NCBI GenBank assembly: GCA_012932295.1
Contig: JAAONU010000004.1
Location: 25,304,872-25,368,871, forward strand
Direction of reading: 5' to 3'
Origin: Cyclina sinensis
Lineage: Eukaryota > Mollusca > Bivalvia > Venerida > Veneridae
DNA: 64,000 bases
The translations under genes were made by a program, and so were the position numbers. The notes beneath the pieces were generated by a model, which ran no database searches, was not told where the DNA came from, and was given only the letters and a program-made list of their open reading frames with translations. Below, piece after piece: positions 44,797-56,659 of the stretch; positions within the stretch are counted from its first letter, which is position 1; every line of letters begins with the position of its first letter.

Positions 44797-46030
44797 AACA
44801 AGAGCTTGTCACAGACAAAGCAACTATCAGTGCAATGTCTATCTCCCTAACTACAACCCATATATGGAAATTGACTAAAGAATTTTTCTGAGACATGCAT
44901 TATCTCCATATGATCCTCTATCCATGTACAAAGTATCATCAAAGAAGAAAACGTCATAGGTCAAGGTCATTTAGAGGTTAAGGTCACAGAAATATATGTT
45001 GTTGAAAAGTTCTTACTGAAGGGGTTGTTGTGACCAAGTTTGGAGTAATTCTGTTCAGAAATAAGGAAATTATGGCCAAACTTAGAGTTTTTGGACAAGA
45101 AAACTTTAAATGTCAAGGGCATTCAGAGGTCAAGGTCACAGAAATGTACTTCATTGGAATGGTCTTGTCCAAGGTATTGTTGTGGCCAAGTTTGAAGTAA
45201 TTCCATTCAGTAGTAAGGTAAATATGGTCAATGGTAAAGTTTTCGGAGGAAATGACTGATAAAATGACGATCAGTTCCTCCTTTAGGTTCATAAAAAATA
45301 ATGTGGATATTCTCCATACTGCCATTTATCCATATTTCACTGGATACAGTTTTTAGGGAAAGACAAATGTACCAAATTTTTCAACATAGGAAGAAAAAAT
45401 TCAAAGTTCAAGGATGATAATTCTGACCATTTAGGTGTTAGAATTATGAACCCTGTCACATATGATGTGGGTGATGATAAGAAATTAATATTTAAAGTTT
45501 GAAGTAGATACATTGAGAAATAATGAAGTAATATTAAAAAAAAACACATTTTTTCATGAAAATTCTAAGTTCAAGGGGGATAAATCTAATAATTTTGGAG
45601 CTAGAGTTGTGAACCTTGAGGTGCATTATCTTCATACTGTCACCTATCCATACTTCATGTGTCCATAAAATATTTTCAGTACTTTTTGAGTTTTACCAAA
45701 AAACACATTTTTTTCATGAAAAGTCTAATAATTTTGGTGCTAGATTTGTGAATCTTGAGGTGCATTATTTCCATACTATCACCTATCCATATTTTATGTT
45801 TCATAGAATTATTCTTAAACTTTTTGAGTTATCACAAATATTGTTATATTTGCAATATTTTAAGTATATTTGTTGCTATAGCAACCAAAATTTTCAACAT
45901 ATGAAGAAAAAAAAAGACGTGCATAATCTCCAGACTGCCATCTACCCATATTTCAAATTTCATTAAAATATTTTCAGTACTTTTTGCGTTATCATGGGAT
46001 CCAGTTTTTGTGACGGACAGACTGACGAAA
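44797..46030 (+). repeat. Mollusc repeat headed ACAAGAGCTTGTCACAGAC
   Basis: Opens with GAAACAAGAGCTTGTCACAG and closes with GTTTTTGTGACGGACAGACT, a head and tail I know from bivalve repeats. The body has repeated phrases: GAGGTCAAGGTCACAGAAAT at about 44965 and 45127, TGGCCAAGTTTGGAGTAATT-like text twice, and CATACTGTCACCTATCCATA-like text at about 45315, 45630, 45775 and 45935. ATG-started frames inside (up to 116 codons) follow the phrases and are not genes. Confidence 0.75.
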
Positions 46031-46600
46031 CCGGTAGGGGACTAATTATCGTTAATGAAATGAAATGATCAAAACACTGAACATAGGACATAGGACAATG
46101 TTTCGTACAGAAGGGATCAGTTTATGAATAAGTCCACTTGCTAAGTTATTGTGGATTTCTCTTTTTTAAACCAAGGGCGGCAGTATTAGAGTGCATATTA
46201 TCTTACAATATATGTTGTGACTGATGCTTATTTAGAAAGCCTATGACCGGACTATATGACCGAACACCTGATGAACTCTGATACTGTCACCTGTGTATAA
46301 AACTAGAAACAAGACCAACTCGTTTTTTTTCTTTTTAGACGCTCTCCTCCATTTTGCTATAAATTTCAAATAATTACAATTTATATAACAATGTATCTGC
46401 TTTGGTGTTTTTTTATGGTTTTAAGACAAAGTTTGCTTTCTGCTGTCTACACCTCGGTTTCATTTCATCTAAAGCTAATTTGCGTTCTGATCTCCGGAAC
46501 TAGGTGTTGGAACAAACCGTATCTATTTATTTCTATTTACTGTCTCGAATCACTTTTTTTGAATATGTATACGGTCTTTTAAATGACTATGTTGTCTCAG

Positions 46601-46725
46601 AATGTCAACTGGATTTGACCATAAAATTCCTAAAAGGGGTAAAAGCCTTAAAGGAGCCAGGTTCAAATGGTTTGAAAGAGCTGTTCCCAAGGACTTGTCT
46701 TTACAAACGTCTTATTAAACATAAA
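46601..46725 (+). CDS. Candidate internal exon, unknown protein
   Basis: Bounded by an acceptor ACTATGTTGTCTCAG and a perfect donor CATAAA|GTAAGT. The only long open frame (phase 1 in, phase 0 out) reads CQLDLTIKFLKGVKALKEPG, then SNGLKELFPRTCLYKRLIKHK, a lysine-rich peptide with two cysteines. Upstream the frame stays open to an ATG at 46504 but that part is AT-rich and hydrophobic. Not recognised, and no neighbouring exon is proven. Confidence 0.35.
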
Positions 46726-48554
46726 GTAAGTTTATGACAGTGTTTAGAAATTAAAATATTTCTGTATTAAAATTTGATTGTACGAATGCAAACACTACAT
46801 TAACTTCAAATTGATTGTTGAAGAAAGTTATTCTAACTTTTATTCACTACACTCAATGACTAATTGGTCTTTAGAGCTGACTTCGAAGATGGGATGATTT
46901 TAATTTACTGACAACATTTTGGTTAGTTCCGTATTTTACTGCAATTCCTCCTACTAATACGTGGATTGTCGCAATGTAATTGACGAACAATCACAGTAGC
47001 GTGTGGAAATGTGCATCGCGATATGTTTTTGTTCAGATGATCACACCAGTTTCAATTATTCGGCGTAGTCGTCTAACCTAACTTTAGATCTATTAATGGA
47101 AGATGACGTAAGGCATTTGCACAGTTTCTTTTAGTCGATATTCTCATACTTAGGTTAAAAATTGTTACGTTCAATAAAGTATCCTGTCTCCTCGATATTT
47201 ACGTCGTTTGGTCAAAGCACTTCGTAAATGCACGTTGAAATCTGTTTCGGGCCAAATGTATATAAATATCTGTACAGTGCAATCGATAGTTGTAAAACAT
47301 ATTCCTTGTTACATTTATTCCATCAATGCCGAAAATCTTTTGAAAAAAAAATGTTCCACTTACTTAGACATTTGGTGGCAAAGACAAGCAAAAATAAGAT
47401 TTAAGTCTCAAAAAAGGAAAGAAATCAGCCCGTGACAAATTAAGCATACGCCTTCCATTGCGCTGAAAGCTTTTTTTGTAGGAATGTTGATCGTTTTATG
47501 CAAAAATGTAAGTGGAATCTTGATAGCTATGATAAAAGCGAATCACTAGTACAAAAATTACGAGCCGGAGCAATTGAACAGTTTTTATATCATTATCAAA
47601 AAGGAAATATGGATATTTCAATGGCTTTTAAAAATGCAATCGATTTCATTTCTATTTCAGCCATATTTATCACAGCGGTTTAAGGCAAATTAGTTAAAGC
47701 GAAAATGTACAAATACGAAACGTCGTTTGCAGCTCTGTAATTGCTCTTGCAACAAAACAATTAGGAAGATGCTTTAGAGCTCATTTAAATTGTATAAGAA
47801 TGAATTAACGTCCCGCCATTAACAAGACATGCACTTAAATTCAGAATTTATGAACGGCGAGTATGAATAATTCTCTCGCTTGTTTCAATTAACCGTTACT
47901 ATACTAACACGGTTAAACATTTATTTCGCCTTTTCAGACTTAGGCTAAAGAAATATTCTCACCGAAAAATCTCCGTTTTAGATTTTTTCAGGGGGAAGTG
48001 GAACGTACTTTATTATTTATCAATTACCTTAAAACGTTTAACGTGTACTGTTTACAAAAGTGATAGCAGTTTTGATTTTTTTATCTCAATTAAAAATGAA
48101 ATCTGAAGGCAGTAGGACAAAAGAAAACTTTAAAAAGAAGCATATGAACAGATACAAATTAATACAGACATAAAGAATGTTTAAAATGTTAGCTGTCTGT
48201 ATTAATCCTGTGACAGAGGAAAATTGTACTCGTCTGAAAATTACAAATTTACTACATTTGCCTTTCACCATATGCAGCTAAACTTTTGTTTTGCAGCTAT
48301 ATTAACAGGTAATTCCTGAGATATTTACACCACCAGGAGATATTCTTTGTATTGCTGTAGTGCAATTTGTTTAAATTTGCCACATATTTTTTTGCGAGCC
48401 TCTGAATGCCATTCTCCATCTTGCTTGTATCAGTGTAATTCCTCTTATTATTGCAGTTTAATAATCAAAGATTTGTTGCAACTTTTTTGTTATGAAATAA
48501 CTGTGCATGCATGAATTCTAAATATTCTTGTCTATATGCTTTTAATATTTATAG
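46726..48554. other. AT-rich DNA, no gene established
   Basis: Two ATG frames of 75 and 61 codons (47208, 47498) are AT-rich and lack splice support apart from AAAAAT|GTAAGT at 47508. No repeat recognised. Confidence 0.35.
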
Positions 48555-48741
48555 GTTACCTTGTTGCCAGCTTAAATATATGAGTTCAGATACAATTACT
48601 ACACTATTACTGCGTTCATATAGCGCCAAGGAAAGTCATTTTCAGACAGACAAAATATCGGACATACTGTCAGAGCTAAAGTGCTTCAAGTACTATTTTA
48701 TTCTCTCAATGGCGTCTCCTAATACTGTGTTGCAAAACTAA
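48555..48741 (+). CDS. Candidate 3'-terminal exon (weak)
   Basis: An acceptor-like GCTTTTAATATTTATAG precedes 61 codons to TAA: LPCCQLKYMSSDTITTLLLR, SYSAKESHFQTDKISDILSE, LKCFKYYFILSMAS and six more residues. The acceptor would be phase 2. The length is near the chance level; composition is somewhat better than the surroundings. Not recognised. Confidence 0.2.
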
Positions 48742-51700
48742 GTATTTATTTACATCTTAAGAATGCACTTCAGATGCGTACTCGAAATAGCAAAATTATC
48801 TTCTTAGGAATGAATTTAAGAAATTTGGCGACACTTGTCTGTGCCGTGATGGTAAAGTGCAATAATATTGGCGATTATATCATGTATATATCTGCATTTC
48901 TTCTTTATTTTAGCCTGTAATAAAAATCAGGGTATAACAATAAACTGCCTCATATTCTTAAAATTGTTAAATAAACACTCAAGTCTCTTAATGCCTTGCA
49001 TATGTATATATTATTTGCTTTTCTACTAAAACACAATAGGGGAAAATATAGTTCAACTACAAAACTGTTGGAGTTGCGCAAAGAAGGGCAATAACTATTC
49101 CACAAATAATCGAATCACTTCATAATGACCATTGCGTGGACGTTTGGTGAAAAACAAATGGAAATTGTAGAAGAAGTTGCCCATAGAAGACGGACAGACG
49201 GACAGTGCGACTACTATATGCCACCCTTCGGGGGGACAAAACAACTAAAACATACCCGAATAGGTACAATACATTAATATGTAAAATGTCAAAACAATCA
49301 AAAAAGTATTTAAAAAAATCAAAGATTAACTACGAGGGTCTGCAGCAAAGATGCGCATCGACATAAACCAAAAAAGAATACCATGCTTCGTTTCGTAAAT
49401 AAAATTTCATAGAAAAAAACTGTAGCAGAGAAATAAGCAGGGAAGTTAGATTTATAACAGCAAATCTTGGATAAGAACACATCAACAGGTAAATAAAATG
49501 TCCCTTTTTTCAGTTAAAGTTATCAAACGTTTCTCTGAAGCTTGAGAGAAATTTCTTCCTTTTAATAATTAAAAGGTTATATTTAAAACCATTACATAAT
49601 TCGAGTTCAAATCAGAAAATAACATCAATTTGTTAAGACTTGACAACAGTTATTTCTAAAGAATACCCCAGATGGGACTAATGTAGTAATAAAACGTTTT
49701 CCTTTTTAATCAGTGAATAATAAGTTTACTTTTTATATGACTATTCTTTTAATTATTTTTGATGGCTCAGTTCTCTTCAGATATGTACTCATCATACAAA
49801 AGTATCTTCTCTTGCCTGTGTCCTAACCGTAAAGTGTTATATGATTTCGTCGTTTTCGTTAACATGATTTCAGCTTTTGAAAAAAGTGCTGAATAGACTA
49901 GAAAAGCTTTCTTTTAAAACAACAACAACAATTACAACAAAAGAAAAAATGAAGCTTACGCCTTAACAAACTGCCGAAACCTTTATTTTATGCATTAAAA
50001 TTACCGTCCGCAAAGTCAACCATGACTTAAGCATATTATCTTGAAGATTAAAGTAAAATTAACCCTGAATAAATATTTCGCAAAACCTCATGAAGGAACG
50101 TCGTTCAACAATGACATTGATGAATTTGAAATTTCTATATTCAGTGGCAGTTAAATTTCTTAATGTTGTTTTGGCAAAATGGTAGAATGTTCCTTTTAAA
50201 TATTTGAAGCCAAACTAACTCAGTTAAATATGTTTAGAATAATTATTTCGATTTGTTACAATGCTCATTTTCAGTCAAATAAACCGATTTATTTATTCCA
50301 TGCTTGACTGAAACTAGCTTTTTCCAGCTTCTCAGCAGTTATTTTCACGTTCTTTCAAGTTATATCAGACACTTAAAGTTAGTAGAAATGTTATACAGTC
50401 TTGTGAACAACATGATATACGAGTCTGTTCAACGACCTAGAATTTCATAGTTTCGTACATAATTTCTGATCAATAACTTTATCTATATATTTTGTTCCAA
50501 AGTAATGCAACCGTGCACTTATAAACAATCAAGAAACACTCTTTACGGTCTAGTCATTTTGAAATCATAAATCAAATCTTTTTTCATAGGTATTTTTACT
50601 AATAATGTGTAAAACCTTTATAACATAAAGCATATGTGTTTATACCTTGCGATCTGGTTCAAAGGTCAGTTTTTAAACAAATAGTTGCCTAGGTTCGAGG
50701 TGTGTAAAATGCTTGCAATTTAAGAGTCGGCAAAGCTACAATTTTGCGTTGCATATCAAAGAGATCTGAGTTTTGACCTGCAAAATAATGAGAGACATAT
50801 CCGTAAAAATCTGGGCTTATATGTCTCTTCTTTGTATTAAATGCTGGACGTTTATCCCATTTCGTCGACATGTAGCCCTAAATAGAGTAATAACATTACT
50901 GATTTAGGCAAAGGAAAACATTCATGTTCATGCAAGATTTATTAAACCATACCCGTTTGAAAATTAGTCTTTTAGATAGAACATATTCTGTAATACATTC
51001 ATAACAATTTTGTATATTACTGTTAACGTTGCTCCTTTTCCATCGTGAACATAATGTGTTCTAATTGCATGCATCAATTTTTTTCTAGAGTCCTTGCGAA
51101 AACAATAAAAATAATAACTGCGCATTTCTGTGTTTTCATTTGTACAAATTTCAAAGAAAGTGTCATAAGGAAAGCCTTAATTTTTCGCAGTTGTAAACAG
51201 TTTGAAGAAGAAGTAATTGTCATGAATAATGAAAACAAGAAAAGAAAATAATCATTATATTCCATAATACAAGTACTTGGCAAATTGCAAATCAGACGGA
51301 AAAAACTGCCAATGAAACAAAGTCAAGACTGTGCCTTCATAAAATGATAAAATCTGGAACTGTTTATGCGGTTGAAAATATATACTCAACAGCATGGGTA
51401 TCAGCATTACCGGTGAAACGAAAAATATATATACTAGTTTATCTCGTCAAATCGTATTCTGGAGATTTTGTTTTAGAAATTCGTAATTAGTATTTTAACG
51501 TTAAACGTAATTGGCTGATAGCATCTTGTTTCGATAGCATCAGGAAAAGCACTTGTATCATCAATATATGCAGTTGGTTCCTCTTATAATGACTAAAAGT
51601 TACTCAATTCAAAATGATACATCTGTCAGATCATAACATCCCCCCCCCAAAAAAAAAAGAGAAAAAAAAAAAGAAAACAAGAAATATGTATATATTTGTA

Positions 51701-52436
51701 CAAGGAGTTTATTAATTATTTTGACATTTTTTAATCATACGAAACGTGAGACTTAGTCAGATGTGACCCTCTTTTGAATATTTCTTACTGCAGTTGAGAA
51801 AAAAACAACAACAGTATATTGGTAAGCATGTCTAATCATGTAAGCCAGGTATCTGTTTTAGCATGATACAAATGATCCAGGAAAGCAACTGATTCGTTAG
51901 CTTTATCCGCTACAGAATCATGCTTTTCATAATTAATCATATCACGGTGCCGATACCACGTGACTTAGATGGATATGTGTTGGTCTGAAATTTTTAAACA
52001 AAACGTCGATTAAGGTAACAGTTTTGGTGATAATTTTTTTTAAAAAATCATAATTTTTCATCGAATAAAGCTAAGGGCCAGCTCCTTTTTGTAACACTGT
52101 CCCCAAATGTTTTTCTCGCAAATATTTTGTTATTGTTTTTTAAAGTACAACAGCGCATTTTAATTTGCTAAAATTGTGATGATATGTGTTTAAGCATATC
52201 AATAAAAGCGATGCTAAAACTACCTTTATAGTCTAAGGAAGTTATTATATGTCTGGAGCGAACAATATTTGATGCAGAATAAACATTGTGTGTGGAATGC
52301 ATTTAAATCAACAAGTGAAGAAAATAATGCAAAATAATGCAAAAGAGATATGTGTGGTATAGGTTTTTAAAATGATATGTGTGGAAGCAAAATATTTACG
52401 TGTAACCACTATCAACAGAGTTCATATTAAAATCGT
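48742..52436. other. AT-rich DNA with one short repeat fragment
   Basis: 49068-49240 is the end of a mollusc repeat (GACGGACAGACGGACAGTGC, then CCACCCTTCGGGGGGACAAA). C9 followed by A-rich runs lies at 51640-51675. Minus-strand frame 50689-50871 (60 codons) spans an AGAGACATAT/ATATGTCTCT inverted repeat and is not convincing. Confidence 0.45.
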
Positions 52437-52942
52437 TTATGAGCATGGTAACATGTCATGTTTATACAAGATTTTGTTTTTACTTCGTAAATGAATAATT
52501 TTTGAGTGAAAGACTAAACCACTTTTCTTATAGCGCAATCGCTTAGTACTTTGGTCACGTCTCCATCTCGGACTCAAAATCATATGGAACGCCTGAACTG
52601 CCTTGAAAACTAATTTTTCATGTAAAAACAAAAGTTTGTTTTGTGCAATATTTAGTTCGGTATGTACAGAGTTTAGTTTGTTATGTAGATACAACAGTTT
52701 TGTCTTTTGCAATTATAAGTTCGTTATGTACCGAGTTTAGCTCGTTATGTAGATAAAATAGTTTGTCTTTTGCAATTATAAGTTCGTTATGTACAGAGTT
52801 TAGTTTGTTATGTTGATATTTTCTTAACATGCGATCCCTTAATACACGACCTACGATCGAGGCGGCTCACAGATGGTCTATTTAAATGCTCTAACAATTC
52901 TTCATTTATTTAACTAAATGTAAAATTATACGAATCCGACAT
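52437..52942 (-). pseudogene. Broken ORF with 21-residue coiled-coil repeats
   Basis: Minus strand. An ATG at 52942 starts MSDSYNFTFS, then a TAA (52910-52912), then the same frame continues INEELLEHLNRPSVSRLDRR to a stop near 52815. In another frame the 63-bp tandem repeat reads HNKLNSVHNELIIAKDKLFY, LHNELNSVHNELIIAKDK; a one-base insertion breaks it before a third copy, LHNKLNSVHTELNIAQNKLL. The frame then runs to a stop at 52437 through LSPRWRRDQSTKRLRYKK. Leucines, valine and alanine fall at 3-4 spacing, a heptad pattern. Repeat length equal to three heptads and similar peptides in each copy suggest it was once translated. At least one stop and two frameshifts: a pseudogene, or exons I have mis-joined. 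Not recognised. Confidence 0.35.
52624..52816 (-). repeat. 63-64-bp tandem repeat, three units
   Basis: Units at about 52624-52688, 52689-52752 and 52753-52816, anchored by GCAATTATAAGTTCGTTATG and GAGTTTAGTTTGTTATGTAG. Units 2 and 3 are nearly identical except for one inserted base; unit 1 is more diverged. Within each unit AGTTCGTTATGTA and AGTTTGTTATGTA form a weaker ~20-bp sub-repeat. Confidence 0.9.
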
Positions 52943-53009
52943 GTTCACGTCTTCAGAATCTTCTGCGCCGACTTTTTGTTGTGCAACAATGTTTGTGTTG
53001 CAGAAAAGC

Positions 53010-53930
53010 ATGTTGGTAGTGGATAAATGGAAATATTGCTTCCACACATGTCATTTTAAAAACCTATTCCACACAATCCTTTTTTGCATTATTTGGCATT
53101 ATTTTCTTCACTTGCTGATTTAAATGCATTCCACACAAATTGTTTATTCTGTATCTATATTGTTGGCTCCGGACATATAACAAGTTCCTTAAACTATAAA
53201 GGTTGTTTTAACATCGCTTTTAAGATATGCTTCCACATATATCATCTCAATCAAAAAAAAAGAATTATCACAAAAAATGTTACCTCAATCGACGTTTTAT
53301 TTACAAATTTCAGACCAACACATATCCATTTAAGTCACCTGGAATCGGCACCGTGCATATGCTACACTAAAGAATTATCGTTTAACTTCATAACCGTTTC
53401 AGAAAAAGAGCGACAAAGGCATATTTACAATACAGACAGACCCTTGTAACCAGTAGTATTTATTAATCTAAAGGAAATAAAAAAAACACGGTGATTCTCA
53501 TACACTGAAAATGTCATTGAATTCAAGTAATATTACACAGTTTTAAGTACTTTCTATTTGTACTTCTTCAATTATGCTGGTAAACTGAATTATAAAGGAT
53601 GATACGCTAATTAATAAATTGAAGGTTAAACTCCACATAAAATAACGTATGGGGGTTTTAAGACAATCGCGGATCTAACCGAAAAAGTTAAGGCAAAAGT
53701 TTTGGTTAAAATTATCTTTTTTCCTTTTTTCCTATTATAACAGATAAGAATCTGTAGCAACCTCTGATGAAAGGTAACACACAAGCAAAAAGTATGGTAA
53801 TATTCTTTTAACCAGAGGGCAACAGAGGTCAATCAAAGTATCTGTTTTATGAAGGAGGAACATTAAAAAAACACTAGTGATTTTCGTTTGGTTTTACCAA
53901 TCTAAATTAAACTGACAATATAAACATTTT
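53010..53930. other. AT-rich DNA, no gene established
   Basis: A 121-codon frame at 53084-53449 is AT-rich with a poly-lysine run from an A9 tract and has no recognisable motif; I do not call it. Nothing else seen. Confidence 0.4.
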
Positions 53931-53970
53931 ATTATATATCTAATAAATGTAACCAATCGACAATCTGCAT

Positions 53971-54052
53971 TTGTACCACGTGACCGTCCAATATATTCCC
54001 GTATTGGATCCAAAAAATATATATTAATTTCATATTGGACGGTTGGGTACAT
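53971..54052. repeat. Imperfect hairpin with GACCGTCCAATAT / ATATTGGACGGTT arms
   Basis: TGTACCACGTGACCGTCCAA at 53971 pairs with TTGGACGGTTGGGTACA ending at 54051, with a ~35-bp AT-rich loop. TCCAATATATTCCCGTATTG recurs in the larger hairpin at 54272-54434, so both belong to one family. Confidence 0.75.
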
Positions 54053-54184
54053 GTGCACCAAACGATGCTAGTCTGGTTTCCGATTTCAATCTTTAACGAA
54101 TTAAAGACCGGGAACCATGCGTGTATAAAGACGCTTGTTAGTATATGTTTAAAACTGCTTGTAAAGCGTCTAGCTGACCAGGAA

Positions 54185-54243
54185 GCGTTGTTTTGTTTTG
54201 ACAGAACAATTAACAATAGCGTTGTTTTGTTTTGACAGAACAA
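54185..54243 (+). repeat. 25-bp direct repeat, two copies 34 bp apart
   Basis: GCGTTGTTTTGTTTTGACAG plus AACAA occurs at 54185-54209 and again, identically, at 54219-54243. Each copy also contains the internal pair TTGTT...AACAA. Confidence 0.9.
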
Positions 54244-54271
54244 CAAATTAAACGAAAGATATATAATAAAA

Positions 54272-54434
54272 AGGTTATTATACATTTAACTGTACAATAC
54301 GGAATATATTGAGACTCGTACACAGCTTGAAAAGTCGTATTGGACTCGCCTATCGGCTCGTCCAATATGACTTTTCAAGCTGTGTACTCGTCCAAATATA
54401 TTCCCGTATTGTACAGTTAAATGTATAATAACCT
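54272..54434. repeat. ~163-bp near-perfect palindrome
   Basis: AGGTTATTATACATTTAACT at 54272 and its reverse complement ending at 54434; the arms continue through GTACAATACGG, GAGTACACAGCTTGAAAAGT-like text and GTCCAATA to a centre GGACTCGCCTATCGGCTCGT at about 54344-54363. It resembles the 20.9-21.2 kb palindromes in layout (AT-rich arms, CTCG-rich tip), not in sequence. Confidence 0.85.
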
Positions 54435-56433
54435 AATATTACTGTCGCCCTCTTCTGCTCATGTATATTGATGATTGGTGGAAAAAATGTGACAGAAGGC
54501 ATGATAATGGAAAAGCATGTTTTCTTTTTAATTGATTGCTATTTTATCAAAATTTACGATTATCTGATGTCAGTATACTACAGACGACAGGACTCTTAAA
54601 ATTAACCAATTTATAAAACCTTTTAAACCCAGTTTAGTCTTATTTTTCTGGTAAATCAGCTCAGTACCATATAGAGCTTTTAAGTTTTGTTGTAACATTT
54701 AATTTATCCCCTTAGTGTTATCAAATGAACTAAAATTGATAGATATTGTAAAGTTGTATTAAATAAGATTTGTTTATGCAAAGAAAGGTTACTGTTTATA
54801 CAAAGCATCAGACCACGGTTTCGCTAGTGTAGTAAGCTGACCATATTAATAATAAAGGTATTGTCACTACAATGTAAACTTGTACGATAATGCTACATTT
54901 ATCTGGTATCTGTTTCATAGAAACAGTGACTAACAAGACTAAAAGCGATAAATGTTACAAGCAATACATCCACGAATATCAATTTAACTTGTAAAGTACT
55001 CGAACATTAAAAAAAAACCCACCTAGACTTAAACACTTTAAGGAGAAAAAGTGACCCAAGGCAAATAAAACAGCAACCAAAATATACATGAGTGTGAACC
55101 AAACAACCTGCAAAACTATTAAGTTAAACACAGTTTCATTGAGAGGAATTTGCACGATCTACTACGAGAGCCGGGCACACTTCAACATAAAAAAATGCCC
55201 ATAAAAATATATATTAGTACAAGATATTGTCTGTCAAAGTAACTTATGCAGCAAAACAGAAGCCGAAATGTAGATTCCAGAGACGTTTCTTCGTGTTAGA
55301 ATTAAAACGAAAGGCGTCATATCTTATTATATAGGCGAGTTGTTTTATTAATATTCTCAAATGTTCATATGCCGATTGGTTAATTCATCAAGAAGAATGT
55401 TTGTGCTTGTCTCCTCTTTACTGCATTTATTATGTCTCTTGAAAACCTTTTCCAATTAAATATTCTTTATAAGTTATGTGAAAATTAGCCATTATATTTC
55501 AATGAAATCTATGATTTCATTTTGTATTCTGATAAAACGAGTTACAAATTTTATGCTCTGCAGAGCCAAATTTGTCTCAACAGACAAGTCGGCTGTTATT
55601 TTCATGTTCATCTTTTAGTAATCTCAGACACTAAGGTGTTCATCAGAAAAGAAATATGACAAGTTAGACAATGAAATGAACAACATGATGAACGAGCCCA
55701 AAGAAGAGAATTCAAACATTAAATTAGTGAAATTAGTCATAAATATTCTATATTTCATATTTTTACATTATGCTACCGTCACCCTTACATAATTATGACT
55801 AGTTGACCGTTGCGGTCATGTCATTTTATGTCATTATATCAAATAATAGCTTTACGTTCTTATTTTAGATGTGTCTCAATACAGGTTTAGAAATATTCAA
55901 GGAAAATGATGTTTGTTCACAGGTTTTTTGTAAATAGTATTTAACTTGCACAACAAAGCTAATCATGGTCTTTAAAACCGACAGTTGACTTTTTTTTTTT
56001 GCTACAGCTACCTAGTTGCAGTGGATCTTAGTGGTTTTAAATGGTGCTTGGCTCATTATTTGCAATATTCAGTTGACCTGACAAATGATTTCATTCAAGG
56101 AACAATCTCTGCCAATAGTTCGTTGTATAAAATGTGAATCTGCTTTACCTTTACTGTTGATCAACGAATGATAAACTACAGCTTTTAAGTAAATATAATC
56201 CCTCTGAAATGCATCTTCTATTACATATAATTTATATCTAATATCAAAGTTATCTTCTAAATGATAGCATGCGTACCTATAGTATAACAAGATGAATCTT
56301 TGGGGAAATAATGGATAATTCAGTTGCCACAATAATTAATTCATGTTTTTATTCTGATAAACAGTTTTAAAGTTTGCTCATGTCGGTCCGGTTAAAGAAC
56401 ACAGGCGTTCGTTGTTCATCATTTAAAAAATAT
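54435..56433. other. AT-rich DNA, no gene seen
   Basis: Nothing recognised beyond A and T runs. Minus frame 56069-56332 (87 codons) has no motif or splice support. Confidence 0.4.
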
Positions 56434-56451
56434 TGAGACCTAAAAACACAG

Positions 56452-56658
56452 AGCTCTCGTGCACCATTCAACAAAGATAAAGACGATCTAGAGGCCCCCT
56501 ACGTTTACTTGAGAAGGAAAAATGTTGGAAACGCATATCAAGAAAAAAGCCCCCCTATACAGTCAAAAGTTAGAGGAAAAGATAGCATAAACTTATTTAT
56601 AGATCAATCTGAAAAGACACCACAAACAATTAACGAATTCAAAATAAAATTCCGAGAG
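56452..56658 (+). CDS. Candidate 69-codon internal exon, unknown protein
   Basis: The plus strand is open from 56434 to 56670. An AG at 56450-56451 and a donor CGAGAG|GTAACC at 56659 bound exactly 207 bp, phase 0 at both ends. It reads SSRAPFNKDKDDLEAPYVYL, RRKNVGNAYQEKSPPIQSKV, RGKDSINLFIDQSEKTPQTI, NEFKIKFRE: charged, polar, likely disordered. No ATG is involved, so an ATG-based gene list would miss it. The acceptor lacks a strong pyrimidine tract, and an 80-codon open frame can arise by chance here. Not recognised. Confidence 0.35.
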
Positions 56659-56659
56659 G

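Noticed and set aside
45616..45966. 116-codon frame
   Set aside because: Lies in the 44.8-46.0 kb repeat and repeats phrases such as HTITYPYF because the DNA is repeated.
50689..50871. 60-codon minus-strand frame
   Set aside because: Spans a short inverted repeat and lacks splice or motif support.
53084..53449. 121-codon plus-strand frame
   Set aside because: AT-rich, passes through an A9 run, no recognisable motif; such lengths occur by chance here.
53932..54285. 117-codon minus-strand frame and its 66-codon plus-strand partner
   Set aside because: Both lie in the palindrome cluster, so each strand mirrors the other; AT-rich with no motif or splice support.
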